Source of the DNA: Zavarzinia compransoris
GTDB lineage: Bacteria > Pseudomonadota > Alphaproteobacteria > Zavarziniales > Zavarziniaceae
NCBI RefSeq assembly: GCF_003173055.1
Contig: NZ_QGLF01000001.1
Coordinates: forward strand, 1,123,085 to 1,187,084
Direction: 5' to 3'
Length of the DNA: 64,000 nt
A model generated the notes under the pieces. That model worked only from the letters and a program-made list of their open reading frames with translations. It was not told the DNA's origin and made no database searches. The position numbers were made by a program, and so were the translations under genes. Positions 43,688 to 52,496 of the stretch are shown here, in pieces; the stretch's first letter is position 1; each line of letters begins with the position of its first letter.

Positions 43688-44674
43688 TCAGATCAGCCCG
43701 GCCAGGGGCGAACTCGGGTCGGCGTAGAATTTCCGCGGCATGCGCCCGGCGCGATAGGCCAGCCGCCCGGCCTCGATCGCCGCCTTCATGGCGCGGGCCA
43801 TCAGGATCGGGTTCTTTGCCTCGGCGATCGCGGTGTTCATCAGGACCGCCTCGCAGCCGAGTTCCATGGCGACCGCCGCATCCGACGCCGTGCCGACCCC
43901 GGCATCGACGAGGACCGGCACTTTCGCCGCCTCGATGATCAGGCGGATGTTGACCGGGTTCTGCACCCCGAGGCCGGAACCGATGGGCGCCGCCAGCGGC
44001 ATGATCGCGCAGCAGCCGATCTCTTCAAGGCGCTTGGCCGCGATCGGGTCGTCGGAACAATAGACCATGACGTCGAAGCCTTCCTTCACCAGGACCTCGG
44101 CCGCCTTCAGGGTTTCCGCCATGTCCGGGTAAAGGGTCTTGATATTGCCCAGCACTTCGAGCTTCACGAGGTTCCAGCCCCCCGCCTCGCGCGCCAGGCG
44201 CAGGGTGCGCACCGCATCCTCGGCGGTATAGCAGCCCGCGGTATTGGGCAGGAAGGTATAGACCTTGGGGTCGAGGTAATCGACCAGCATGGGGGCGCCC
44301 GGTGTCGCCAGATTGACCCGACGCACCGCGACCGTGACGATTTCGGCGCCGGACGCCGCGATGGCGTCGCGGGTTTCCTCGAAATCCTTGTATTTGCCGG
44401 TGCCGACCAGCAGGCGCGAGGTGAAGCGCCGCCCGGCAACGAAGAAGGGATCCTCGTCCGCAGCGGCCGCCCCGCTGCCGCCGCCGATGAAATGGACGAT
44501 CTCGATACGGTCGCCCTCGGCCAGCTGCACGTCGCCATAGGTCGAGCGCGGCACGATTTCGAGATTGCGTTCGACCGCGACCTTGCCCTGGTCGAGCCCG
44601 AGCCGGGCGATCAGGCCGGCCACCGTCGAGGGACCGGAAAGCGCCAGTTGATCGCCGTTGACCGTGATGTTCAT
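43688..44674 (-). CDS. Fused sulfur-carrier protein ThiS and thiazole synthase ThiG
   Basis: A 328-residue fusion making the thiazole part of thiamine. Residues 1-66 are ThiS, starting [20 protein letters not shown] and ending HFIGGG. After a short linker ([10 protein letters not shown]), residues about 77-328 are ThiG, with Schiff-base Lys171 in [23 protein letters not shown] and [15 protein letters not shown]. Free ThiS works through a thiocarboxylate on its terminal glycine, but here Gly-Gly is internal. No TPP riboswitch was found upstream and no other thi gene is adjacent. Confidence 0.94.
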   Translation of the reverse strand: MNITVNGDQLALSGPSTVAGLIARLGLDQGKVAVERNLEIVPRSTYGDVQLAEGDRIEIVHFIGGGSGAAAADEDPFFVAGRRFTSRLLVGTGKYKDFEETRDAIAASGAEIVTVAVRRVNLATPGAPMLVDYLDPKVYTFLPNTAGCYTAEDAVRTLRLAREAGGWNLVKLEVLGNIKTLYPDMAETLKAAEVLVKEGFDVMVYCSDDPIAAKRLEEIGCCAIMPLAAPIGSGLGVQNPVNIRLIIEAAKVPVLVDAGVGTASDAAVAMELGCEAVLMNTAIAEAKNPILMARAMKAAIEAGRLAYRAGRMPRKFYADPSSPLAGLI

Positions 44675-44818
44675 GTCCGCCTCGCGCTCCCACCGATTCC
44701 ATGCTTGCAACCGACGGCAGAGATATAGGCGATCCCCGGGCCGGAGTTAACCTTTTGGTGAGCGCATCATGCCAAGCTGCCCCGGTTTATCGGCCAGCCG
44801 CGCGTTAAGGTGAGGATC

Positions 44819-46765
44819 GTGGAAAGCAGTGCCATCCAACTGAAGGCGGTCATCGATACGGCGGTGGACGGCATCATCATCATCGACCGCCTGGGCTCGA
44901 TCAAACTGTTCAACTCCGCCTGCGAGAAACTGTTCGGCTATACCCCGCAGGACGTGCTCGGCCACAATGTCCGCATGCTGATGCCCGCCCCCTATCGGGT
45001 GGAGCACGACGGCTATCTGGACAATTACCGCCGCACCGGCGTGCGCAAGATCATCGGCATCGGCCGCGAGGTGCTGGGCCAGCGGAAGGACGGCAGCACC
45101 TTCCCGATGGAGCTTTCGGTGGGCGAGGCCGCGGCCGACGGCGACATCGTCTATGTCGGCATCATCCGCGACATTTCGGAGCGCAAGCACGCCGAGGAAG
45201 CGCTCCGCGCCTCGGAAGCCAAGATGCGCGCGGTGATCGAGACCGCCGTCGACGGCCTGATCATCATCGATGCCGACGGCAACGTGCAGATCTACAACCC
45301 GGCCTGCGAGCGCCTGTTCGGCTATGCCCCGGGGGAAGTGGCCGGACGCAACGTCCGCATGCTCATGCCCGCTCCCTACCGGCAGGAACACGACAGCTAT
45401 ATCACCAATTACCAGCGCACGGGCGTGCGCAAGATCATCGGCATCGGCCGCGAGGTGGTGGGCCAGCGGAAGGACGGCAGCACCTTCCCGATGGAACTGT
45501 CAGTCGGCGAGGCGATCACCGACGGCGGCCGGGTCTATGTCGGCATCATCCGCGACATTTCGGAGCGGAAGACCGCGATGGAGGCGGTCAGCACGGCCAA
45601 GCAGGCCGAGGCGGCGAACAGGGCGAAATCCGAATTCCTGGCCACCATGAGCCATGAACTGCGCACGCCGATGAACGGCATCCTGGGCATGACCGGCCTC
45701 CTGCTCGACACGCCGCTGACCGCCGACCAGCGCGACTATGCCGAGGCGGTGCAGAAATCGGGCGAGACCCTGCTCACCCTGCTGAACAATATCCTCGACC
45801 TTTCGAAGATCGAGGCCGGCCGCTTCGAGCTTTACGACCGCCCCTTCGATCCGAACGAAGTGCTGGACGGCATCGCCGCCATCTGGGAAAGCCAGGCCAA
45901 CCGCAAGGGCCTGGAATTCTTCGTCACCAACGACCTCCGGGGCGTCTCCGCCCTGATCGGCGATCCGGACCGGCTGCGCCAGATCCTGGTCAACCTCGTC
46001 TCCAACGCGGTGAAATTCACCTCGTCCGGCTTCGTCGCCCTGCGGGTGAAGCGGGAAGCCTCGATGGGCGAGAAGATCGTGCTGCGCTTCGAGGTCAAGG
46101 ATTCGGGCATCGGCATCGCGGAGGACGTGCAAAGCCGCCTGTTCCGCAAGTTCGAACAGGCCGACACGGCGACCGCGCGCACCTATGGCGGCTCCGGCCT
46201 CGGGCTGGCGATCTGCCGCCAGCTGACCGAGATGATGGGCGGGCATATCGGCCTTGCCAGCGCGCCGGGGCGCGGCTCCACCTTCTGGGTCACCCTGCCC
46301 TTCGACGTGGTCGAAACCGAATCCTACGGCGGCCCCAGCACCCAGGATCGCCTGCGTTCCGAGGCGCGAAGCGAGGACCTGGGCAACAAGTCCTTGAATA
46401 TATTGGTCGCCGAGGATCACCCCTATAATCAGAAGCTGATGGTCGCCCGGCTCGGCACCGCCGGGCACCGGGTGACGCTGGCGAACGACGGCGTCGAGGC
46501 GGTGGAGAAAGCCCGCCAGCAGGTCTTCGACCTGATCCTGATGGATGTCCGCATGCCCGAGATGGACGGCATCCAGGCGACGGCCGAAATCCGCAAGCTG
46601 CCGCCGCCCCACGGCAATGTCCCGATCATCGCCGTCACGGCGCATGCCATGCGCGGCGACCGCGAACGCTATATCGAGGCCGGGATGGACGATTACGTCT
46701 CGAAGCCGGTCGATTTCACCGCCCTGTTCCAGGTCGTCCAGAAAGTGCTCGAACGCCACCGCTGA
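44819..46765 (+). CDS. Hybrid histidine kinase with two FixL-like haem PAS domains
   Basis: A 648-residue cytosolic kinase. Two PAS domains (about residues 8-122 and 136-250) are nearly identical in their second halves. Each has the FixL haem signature: proximal His63 or His191 in EHDGYL/EHDSYI and, exactly 20 residues later, Arg83 or Arg211 in IIGIGREV, matching His200 and Arg220 of Bradyrhizobium FixL. FixL Arg206 and His214 are replaced by Asn and Lys. Next come the HisKA domain with phospho-His279 in ATMSHELRTPMNG, HATPase (NLVSNAVKFT, GIGIAEDVQSRLF) and a receiver (ILVAEDHPYN, LILMDVRMPEMDG). The GTG at 44819 has AAGGTGAGG upstream; a GTG nine bases earlier is the alternative. Confidence 0.93.
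   Translation: MESSAIQLKAVIDTAVDGIIIIDRLGSIKLFNSACEKLFGYTPQDVLGHNVRMLMPAPYRVEHDGYLDNYRRTGVRKIIGIGREVLGQRKDGSTFPMELSVGEAAADGDIVYVGIIRDISERKHAEEALRASEAKMRAVIETAVDGLIIIDADGNVQIYNPACERLFGYAPGEVAGRNVRMLMPAPYRQEHDSYITNYQRTGVRKIIGIGREVVGQRKDGSTFPMELSVGEAITDGGRVYVGIIRDISERKTAMEAVSTAKQAEAANRAKSEFLATMSHELRTPMNGILGMTGLLLDTPLTADQRDYAEAVQKSGETLLTLLNNILDLSKIEAGRFELYDRPFDPNEVLDGIAAIWESQANRKGLEFFVTNDLRGVSALIGDPDRLRQILVNLVSNAVKFTSSGFVALRVKREASMGEKIVLRFEVKDSGIGIAEDVQSRLFRKFEQADTATARTYGGSGLGLAICRQLTEMMGGHIGLASAPGRGSTFWVTLPFDVVETESYGGPSTQDRLRSEARSEDLGNKSLNILVAEDHPYNQKLMVARLGTAGHRVTLANDGVEAVEKARQQVFDLILMDVRMPEMDGIQATAEIRKLPPPHGNVPIIAVTAHAMRGDRERYIEAGMDDYVSKPVDFTALFQVVQKVLERHR
45038..45512 (+). repeat. Direct repeat encoding the duplicated haem-PAS core
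   Basis: Bases 45038-45128 recur at 45422-45512, 384 bp apart (128 codons). In the first 75 bases only one differs, and the mismatches cluster at the far end. Nucleotide identity at silent sites points to a recent duplication or continuing gene conversion. Confidence 0.88.
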
Positions 46766-46853
46766 AGGGTTGATCGCCGGATGTGATTTCCGGCGGCGTC
46801 TTGCGGATGTCACCCTGCGCCTGTTGATTTCCTCGCAAGGGACTGGCGGGCGC

Positions 46854-47336
46854 ATGAGCAGGCTGGAACTGGGCTCTCCCTTCGACCGGGGCACCGTCGA
46901 AGACCGGCGGCAATGGCGCCTCTCGACCATCGAAGGCAACGAGCTTTTCGGCCGGGGCGAGCTTGCGGCGGCCGATGCCTGCTATTGCGAGGCCCAGCAG
47001 GCGGCCCGCCGGCTGCTGGCCGCCCAGGCCGCGGACGGCCCCCCGGCGCTGAACGTCGCCCACCAGAACCTCGCCGACCTGCGCCACCGCCAGAACCGCC
47101 CGGCCGAGGCCCGCCGGCTGCTCGACGATGCCCTTGCCATCCTGTCGGCTTCGGCGGGCACGACCGCATTGTCGCCACCGTTCCGGCTCGCCTGCGTCCG
47201 CCACCTTAAACATGCGCTGGGCGCCCTCTTGCTCGACATGCGGCGGCAGGGCGATCCGGAGACGGCCCTGGCCGGCGCGGTCGAGCAGGCGCGGCAGGCG
47301 GCGCTGAACGCCCTCAATCCCCCTCAGCAGCATTGA
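46854..47336 (+). CDS. Small TPR-like protein of unknown function
   Basis: A 160-residue all-helical protein. Segments TIEGNELFGRGELAAADACY, NVAHQNLADLRHRQNRPAEA and VRHLKHALGALLLDMRRQGD have the spacing of tetratricopeptide repeats, suggesting a protein-binding adaptor. An AAGGGA site lies upstream. It sits between the haem-PAS kinase and the nickel superoxide dismutase gene, only 19 bp before sodN, and so is probably co-transcribed with sodN-sodX. It may be an accessory factor, but that is inference. Confidence 0.7.
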   Translation: MSRLELGSPFDRGTVEDRRQWRLSTIEGNELFGRGELAAADACYCEAQQAARRLLAAQAADGPPALNVAHQNLADLRHRQNRPAEARRLLDDALAILSASAGTTALSPPFRLACVRHLKHALGALLLDMRRQGDPETALAGAVEQARQAALNALNPPQQH

Positions 47337-47355
47337 TTCGACGAAGGATATCGGC

Positions 47356-47862
47356 ATGCGTGCATTCGCCCATCTGCTCGACCGGCTTCAGGGCCTCGGC
47401 CTGGTCGCCGAGGCCGCGGCCCATTGCGACATTCCCTGCAAGATCTACGACCCGGGCCCGATCCTGATCGACGCCCTGACCGTGGTGCGCATGATCGACA
47501 TCCTGGACGACTGGCGCGCCCATCGGCCCGAGGACGACATCGCCTTCCTGAACACGGTCGCCCGCGCCGTCGCCCAGAAGGAAGAACATGCGGAAAAGGT
47601 GAAGCAGGCGGTCCGCGTCATCTGGGGCGACTACTTCAAGGCACCGCAGTTCGAGGCCTTTCCCCAGATCCACGAGCTGACCCACCGCATCATGCTGCAG
47701 GCGAGCGCCGCGCGGCAGGGCGTCTCGCGCGAGGCGGCGGTGAAGCTGGTCGACCTGGTGAACGAATTCGCCGAAATCTTCTGGGCGACCAAATCGGTCA
47801 AGACCAAGCGCTGCACCGCCCCCTATCCGCCGGCGCTCGCCGTCGTCTATCCCGACCTCTGA
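47356..47862 (+). CDS. sodN: Nickel superoxide dismutase precursor
   Basis: A 168-residue enzyme that converts superoxide to peroxide and oxygen. After a 22-residue propeptide (MRAFAHLLDRLQGLGLVAEA-AA) comes the nickel hook HCDIPCKIYDP: His23, Cys24 and Cys28 become His1, Cys2 and Cys6 after cleavage, with Tyr31 as the active-site tyrosine. The rest is the four-helix bundle, including DALTVVRMIDILDDWRAHRP and VIWGDYFKAPQFEAFPQIHE. It has no Sec signal. AAGGA precedes the ATG. The next gene encodes the protease expected to free the nickel hook. Confidence 0.96.
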   Translation: MRAFAHLLDRLQGLGLVAEAAAHCDIPCKIYDPGPILIDALTVVRMIDILDDWRAHRPEDDIAFLNTVARAVAQKEEHAEKVKQAVRVIWGDYFKAPQFEAFPQIHELTHRIMLQASAARQGVSREAAVKLVDLVNEFAEIFWATKSVKTKRCTAPYPPALAVVYPDL

Positions 47863-47870
47863 GGCCGTCC

Positions 47871-48188
47871 ATGCTGCGTCTGGTCCGGGTCCGGGGCAGC
47901 AGCATGGCGCCGACCCTCGAGGACGGCGACCTGCTCGTCGTCCTCACCAGGGGCAGGCCCCGGCCCGGGGACGTGGTGGTCGCCCGGCACCGGGACCTCG
48001 GGCTGATCGTGAAGCGGATCATCCGCATCGGCGCCTCGGGCAGCCTGGCCCTCGCCGGCGACAATCTTCTCTCGGTCGACAGCGCCGGCATCGGCCGAAT
48101 CAGGCCCGATGCCGTGCTCGGCCGGGCCCTGTTCCGCCTCGATCGCGGCGGCCGGCCGCGGCTTTTGCCCCCGCGCCGCAGCCCTTGA
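47871..48188 (+). CDS. sodX: Nickel-type superoxide dismutase maturation protease
   Basis: A 105-residue S24/S26-type serine protease. The nucleophile lies in VRVRGSSMAPTLEDGDLLVV and the Lys partner in IVKRIIRIGA. The third block ALAGDNLLSVDSAGIGRI is typical of signal-peptidase-like enzymes. It begins eight bases after sodN and is predicted to remove the SodN propeptide so that His23 becomes the free N-terminus that binds nickel. It lacks an obvious membrane anchor, in keeping with a cytosolic substrate. Confidence 0.92.
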   Translation: MLRLVRVRGSSMAPTLEDGDLLVVLTRGRPRPGDVVVARHRDLGLIVKRIIRIGASGSLALAGDNLLSVDSAGIGRIRPDAVLGRALFRLDRGGRPRLLPPRRSP

Positions 48189-48210
48189 GACGCATTGGGG
48201 CGAGCGGGAT

Positions 48211-48239
48211 TTGCACCTGATGGCACTGCAATGTAATGT
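48211..48239 (+). promoter_or_regulatory. Candidate sigma-70-type promoter of the aroQ-accB-accC operon
   Basis: TTGCAC (48211-48216), 17-bp spacer, TAATGT (48234-48239), about 70 bp before the aroQ start. It is the best promoter match in this part of the window. Confidence 0.55.
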
Positions 48240-48311
48240 GCGCCAGCCGAACAACGGCTTTTGTCACTCATGTCGGCGCCACGCCGGCATCATCTCTGCC
48301 CAGGGGCGCAC

Positions 48312-48770
48312 ATGCGGCCAACCGTTCTCGTCCTCAACGGACCCAACCTCAACCTCCTGGGCACGCGCGAGCCGCATATCTACGGCCGCGACACGCTGGC
48401 GGGCATCAAGGCCATGGTCGAAGCCTGGGGCGAGGGATTCGGCCTCGAAGTCGAATTCCACCAGAGCAACCATGAGGGCGAGCTGATCGACCTCATCCAT
48501 GGCGCCCGGGGCCGGGCGACCGGCATCATCATCAATGCCGGGGCCTATACCCATACGTCGATCGCCATCATGGATGCGCTGATCGCGGTCGAGGTGCCGA
48601 CCATCGAGGTGCACCTGTCCAACATCTTCAAGCGCGAGGCGTTCCGCCATCATTCCTATATCTCGCTGGCGGCCCGGGGCGTGATCTGCGGCCTTGGGGT
48701 CCAGGGCTATCTTCTCGCCCTCGAGGCGGTGAAGGGCCTGATCGGCCAGGAATTGCCCGCGCGCAACTGA
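48312..48770 (+). CDS. aroQ: 3-dehydroquinate dehydratase, type II
   Basis: A 152-residue shikimate-pathway enzyme that dehydrates 3-dehydroquinate. It carries the type II signatures [20 protein letters not shown] with the catalytic tyrosine, [32 protein letters not shown] and [20 protein letters not shown] with the catalytic histidine. A purine-rich GGGGCGCAC precedes the ATG at 48312. It heads a set with accB and accC, a gene order common in alphaproteobacteria. Confidence 0.96.
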   Translation: MRPTVLVLNGPNLNLLGTREPHIYGRDTLAGIKAMVEAWGEGFGLEVEFHQSNHEGELIDLIHGARGRATGIIINAGAYTHTSIAIMDALIAVEVPTIEVHLSNIFKREAFRHHSYISLAARGVICGLGVQGYLLALEAVKGLIGQELPARN

Positions 48771-48840
48771 GCGTAACGGGGCGGGCGCCCTCCCCCGATT
48801 CCGGCGCCTTGCCCGTCTTTGGAACTGGAGATTTCCTTTC

Positions 48841-49302
48841 ATGGCGAAAATGTCGTTCGACAAGGAGCTGATCCGCGAACTCGCGCAGATCCTGGCCGAT
48901 GCCGACCTGACCGAAATCGAGGTGAGCGAGGGTGGCAGCACCATCCGCGTCGCCCGCCAGGTGACCGTCGTCGCGTCCCAGTCTGTGGCCCCGGCTCATG
49001 CCCCTGCCGTCGCGGCAGCCCCTGCCGCCGCGGCTGCCCCGGCGGCCGCAGCGCCTGCCGCCGTCAGCGGCACGCCGGTGACCTCGCCCATGGTCGGCAC
49101 CGCCTATCTGTCGCCCGAGCCGGGGGCGGCCAGCTTCGTCCGCGTCGGCGACCGGGTCAGCAAGGGCCAGACCCTGCTGATCGTCGAAGCCATGAAGACG
49201 ATGAACGCGATCCCCAGCCCGCGCGACGGCGTCGTGCAGAAGCTCGCGGTCGAGAACGGCCAGCCGGTCGAATATGGCGAGATCCTGGTCGTCCTCGAGT
49301 AA
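48841..49302 (+). CDS. accB: Acetyl-CoA carboxylase biotin carboxyl carrier protein
   Basis: A 153-residue carrier that holds biotin for fatty-acid synthesis. The N-terminal 45 residues (FDKELIRELAQILADADLTE) are followed by a flexible Ala/Pro linker and the biotinyl domain at about 78-153. The biotin-accepting lysine is Lys119 in LLIVEAMKTMNAIPSPRDG. GGAG lies nine bases before the ATG. It is 15 bp upstream of accC, its partner. Confidence 0.97.
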   Translation: MAKMSFDKELIRELAQILADADLTEIEVSEGGSTIRVARQVTVVASQSVAPAHAPAVAAAPAAAAAPAAAAPAAVSGTPVTSPMVGTAYLSPEPGAASFVRVGDRVSKGQTLLIVEAMKTMNAIPSPRDGVVQKLAVENGQPVEYGEILVVLE

Positions 49303-49317
49303 GGACGGGAGACGCCC

Positions 49318-50670
49318 ATGTTCGACAAGGTCATGATCGCCAACCGGGGCGAAATCGCGCTGCGCATCCACCGCGCCTGCAAGGAAATGGGCATCGCCAC
49401 CGTGGCGGTGCATTCGACGGCGGATGCGGATGCGATGCATGTCCGCCTCGCGGACGAAAGCGTCTGCATCGGCCCGCCGCCCTCGAACAAGAGCTACCTG
49501 CATATCCCGGCGCTGATCTCGGCGGCCGAGATCACCAATACCGACGCCATCCACCCCGGCTATGGCTTCCTGTCGGAAAATGCCAATTTCGCCCAGATCG
49601 TCGGCGAGCACGGCATCACCTTCATCGGCCCGAAGCCGGAGCACATCCGCGTCATGGGCGACAAGATCGTCGCCAAGAAGACGGCGAAGGCGCTGGGCAT
49701 CCCGGTCGTTCCCGGCTCCGAGGGCGGCGTCTCGACCGAGGAGGAAGCGGTCGAGATCGCGAAGTCGATCGGCTTTCCCGTGCTGATCAAGGCGGCGTCG
49801 GGCGGCGGCGGGCGCGGCATGAAGGTCGCCCGCAGCCTCGACGACCTGGCGGTCGCCCTGTCCACCGCCCGGTCCGAGGCCAAGGCCGCCTTCGGCGACG
49901 ATGCGGTCTATATCGAGAAATACCTCGGCCAGCCCCGGCATATCGAAATCCAGGTGATCGCCGACGGTTTCGGCAATGTCGTCCACCTCGGCGAGCGCGA
50001 CTGCTCGCTCCAGCGCCGCCACCAGAAGGTACTGGAGGAAGCCCCCTCGCCCGCCCTCAACGTCGACGAGCGCAACCGGATCGGCAATATCGTCGCCGAT
50101 GCCATGCGCAAGCTCGGCTATCTCGGGGTCGGCACGGTCGAATTCCTCTATGAGAACGGGGAATTCTACTTCATCGAGATGAACACCCGCCTGCAGGTGG
50201 AGCACCCGATCACCGAGGCGGTGACCGGGATCGACATCGTGCGCGAGCAGATCCGCATCGCCGCCGGCGCGCCGCTCTCCTTCTCGCAGGACGACATCCA
50301 GTTCGCGGGCCATGCCATCGAGTGCCGCATCAATGCGGAAAACCCGGTGACCTTCACCCCCTCGCCCGGGCAGATCCTGGATTACCACCCGCCGGGCGGC
50401 CCGGGGGTGCGCATCGATTCGGCAGCCTATACCGGCTATCGCATCCCGCCCTATTACGACAGCCTGATCGGCAAGCTGATCATCCACGGCAAGAGCCGGA
50501 ACGAGTGCCTGATGCGCCTGCGCCGCGCGCTCGACGAATATGTCGTCGGCGGCATCGAGACCACCATCCCGCTGCACCAGCGCCTGATCGGCGAGACCGA
50601 TTTCGTCAACGGCGACTATCACATCCACTGGCTCGAACAGTTCATCGCCCGCACCCGGACGGAAGACTGA
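49318..50670 (+). CDS. accC: Acetyl-CoA carboxylase biotin carboxylase subunit
   Basis: A 450-residue ATP-grasp enzyme that carboxylates the biotin on AccB. It has the N-terminal [20 protein letters not shown], the glycine-rich ATP loop [35 protein letters not shown] and the metal and bicarbonate site in [20 protein letters not shown]. Length is the family norm. The operon ends at a hairpin nine bases after the stop. Confidence 0.97.
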   Translation: MFDKVMIANRGEIALRIHRACKEMGIATVAVHSTADADAMHVRLADESVCIGPPPSNKSYLHIPALISAAEITNTDAIHPGYGFLSENANFAQIVGEHGITFIGPKPEHIRVMGDKIVAKKTAKALGIPVVPGSEGGVSTEEEAVEIAKSIGFPVLIKAASGGGGRGMKVARSLDDLAVALSTARSEAKAAFGDDAVYIEKYLGQPRHIEIQVIADGFGNVVHLGERDCSLQRRHQKVLEEAPSPALNVDERNRIGNIVADAMRKLGYLGVGTVEFLYENGEFYFIEMNTRLQVEHPITEAVTGIDIVREQIRIAAGAPLSFSQDDIQFAGHAIECRINAENPVTFTPSPGQILDYHPPGGPGVRIDSAAYTGYRIPPYYDSLIGKLIIHGKSRNECLMRLRRALDEYVVGGIETTIPLHQRLIGETDFVNGDYHIHWLEQFIARTRTED

Positions 50671-50678
50671 CGACAGCA

Positions 50679-50707
50679 CGCCGCCGGCCTTCCGCCGGCG
50701 GCGTTTG
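50679..50707 (+). terminator. Terminator hairpin after accC
   Basis: CGCCGCCGGC (50679-50688) pairs with GCCGGCGGCG (50694-50703) across a 5-nt loop, followed by TTTGGG. The T-tract is short, so some read-through into aat is likely. Confidence 0.6.
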
Positions 50708-50729
50708 GGTCTTATGGTGTCACCGCACC

Positions 50730-51374
50730 ATGACCGACCTGACCCCCGCCCTGTTGTTGCGCGCCTATGCCGCCGGCATCTTCCCGATGGCCGACCATGC
50801 GCGCGACGACGACCTGTTCTGGGTCGATCCCGACTGGCGGGGCATCCTGCCCCTCGACCAGTTCCACCTGCCCCGCAGCCTGACCAAAACCGTCCGCCAC
50901 GACCGTTTCGCGGTCACCGTCGACCAGGATTTCGAAGGGGTGGTCGCGGCCTGCGCCGCCTCCGCCCCCGGCCGGCGCTCGACCTGGATCAGCCATCGCA
51001 TCCGCGCCCTCTATGCCGGGCTGCATCGCCTGGGCCATGCCCATTCGGTGGAAACGCGGCTGGAGGGGCGGCTGGTGGGCGGGCTTTACGGCGTCCGGCT
51101 CGGCGCCGCCTTTTTCGGCGAGAGCATGTTCAGCCGCGAGACCGATGCCTCGAAGGTCGCCCTCGTGCATCTCGTCGCCCGGCTGCGGGCCGGCGGTTTC
51201 CGCCTGCTCGACACGCAATTCGTCACCGGCCACCTGATGCGTTTCGGCGCGATCGAAATCCCCCGCGAAGCCTATCGGCAGCAGCTGGACGCCGCCCTGA
51301 CCGCGCCGCCCGGCGATTTCTTCGCCCTGCCCCAGGGATTGCCGGGCGAGACCGTGCTGAAGGCCCTCGCCTGA
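50730..51374 (+). CDS. aat: Leucyl/phenylalanyl-tRNA--protein transferase
   Basis: A 214-residue enzyme that adds Leu or Phe to proteins with N-terminal Lys or Arg, marking them for ClpAP. Conserved blocks are [80 protein letters not shown] and [20 protein letters not shown]. The ATG at 50730 gives the usual family length. Confidence 0.95.
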   Translation: MTDLTPALLLRAYAAGIFPMADHARDDDLFWVDPDWRGILPLDQFHLPRSLTKTVRHDRFAVTVDQDFEGVVAACAASAPGRRSTWISHRIRALYAGLHRLGHAHSVETRLEGRLVGGLYGVRLGAAFFGESMFSRETDASKVALVHLVARLRAGGFRLLDTQFVTGHLMRFGAIEIPREAYRQQLDAALTAPPGDFFALPQGLPGETVLKALA

Positions 51375-51449
51375 GCCTTACCTGCCCCGTCGCCTGTCCG
51401 GCGCCGGCGGTTTCGGATTCCGCCCGCCGATGCGTAACGATGAAAGAGC

Positions 51450-51962
51450 TCAGTGCGGCGCCGTGCGGCAGGTGCTGACCCAGACGTCGTAGACCGGGTG
51501 TTCCAGGGCGGAAAGGGCCGGGCTGGACGCGAACATCCAGCCGGAGAACACGACATTCGCCGCCGTCTGGCCCGGGGGCTGGTCGGTGATTTCCAGGAAG
51601 GCGGAGGTTTCGGGCTTTTCATCGGCGGGCGCCGTGATGCACTGGCGCAGGCGGATGATCAGCGTGCCGAAAGCCGCCGTGCCGTCCATCGGCACCTCGA
51701 TCGCCGAGGTGCGGCCGGTCACCTTGTCGAGGCCCTGAAGCGTGACGCCCACGGCCTTCAGGCTTGCCGGATCGGGCGGCACCACCACGTCGCCGCCGGC
51801 GCCGGGACGGGCCGGGGTTTCGACATCGCTCGGGATATCCTCGGCCGGGGGGGCCGCATCGCCGGCGGACGGGGCCGGCTCCGGCGCCTGGGCGACCGCG
51901 GGCCCCGCCCCGAAGGCGAGGGCGGCGGCCAGCAGGAGACCGAAGCGGCGCGAGACGCTCAT
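51450..51962 (-). CDS. DUF2155-family exported protein
   Basis: A 170-residue protein with signal peptide MSVSRRFGLLLAAALAFGAG-PAVA, an Ala/Pro-rich linker and a C-terminal DUF2155 domain: VTLQGLDKVTGRTSAIEVPM, IIRLRQCITAPADEKPETSA, FSGWMFASSPALSALEHPVY and DVWVSTCR. It has two conserved Cys that may form a disulfide. The ATG overlaps the mlaD stop codon (ATGA). Function is unknown, but the neighbourhood with mlaD, NDUFA12 and aat is typical of alphaproteobacteria. Confidence 0.9.
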   Translation of the reverse strand: MSVSRRFGLLLAAALAFGAGPAVAQAPEPAPSAGDAAPPAEDIPSDVETPARPGAGGDVVVPPDPASLKAVGVTLQGLDKVTGRTSAIEVPMDGTAAFGTLIIRLRQCITAPADEKPETSAFLEITDQPPGQTAANVVFSGWMFASSPALSALEHPVYDVWVSTCRTAPH

Positions 51963-52432
51963 TGACCGCCGGTGCCCGCCGGCGCCGTGCCGTCGCCCGA
52001 ACCGAAGACGGCGCGGGAGATCAGGCTCATCATGTCGACGCTGCTTTGCGTATATTTGATTTCGCCGTCATGGCCGAGGTTCTTGTCGGAACCGCCCGGC
52101 TCGATCGCGATATAGGCGCCGCCGAGCAGACCTTCGGTCGCGACCTTGGCCGAACTGTCGTCCGGCAGTTCGATCGCATTGGCGATGCTGAGATGGACCG
52201 TGGCGCGGAACGTCTTCGGGTCCAGGGTCTGGCCGGTGACGCTGCCGACCTTGATGCCGCTGATGCGGACGTCGGCGCCGTTGGGCAGGCCGTCGATCCG
52301 GTCGAAGCGGGCGGTCAGGCCATAGCTGCCGCCGGTCGCGGGACCGACGTTCGAATAGGCGAAGATCAGGAAGACCGCGGCGACGCCGACGACGACGGCA
52401 CCGATCAGAGTCTCGACCAGGTTGGAACTCAT
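51959..52432 (-). CDS. mlaD: MlaD-type phospholipid-transport substrate-binding subunit
   Basis: A 157-residue protein anchored in the inner membrane by LIGAVVVGVAAVFLIFAYSN, with one MCE domain at about residues 37-115 (YGLTARFDRIDGLPNGADVR, ISGIKVGSVTGQTLDPKTF, VATEGLLGGAYIAIEPGG). In the Mla system MlaD forms a hexamer and passes phospholipids between the outer membrane and the MlaFEB transporter. The other mla genes are not in the window, as is common for this alphaproteobacterial locus. Confidence 0.92.
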   Translation of the reverse strand: MSSNLVETLIGAVVVGVAAVFLIFAYSNVGPATGGSYGLTARFDRIDGLPNGADVRISGIKVGSVTGQTLDPKTFRATVHLSIANAIELPDDSSAKVATEGLLGGAYIAIEPGGSDKNLGHDGEIKYTQSSVDMMSLISRAVFGSGDGTAPAGTGGQ

Positions 52433-52496
52433 GGGCCCCTTATCCCTTGAATTTGCGGCGGAATCGGGGCGGCGGCGCGCCCGTCCGGCCCCGCGC

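Noticed and set aside
44675-44818. TPP riboswitch before the thiSG fusion
   Set aside because: The conserved CTGAGA and the second thi-box core are absent on the minus strand.
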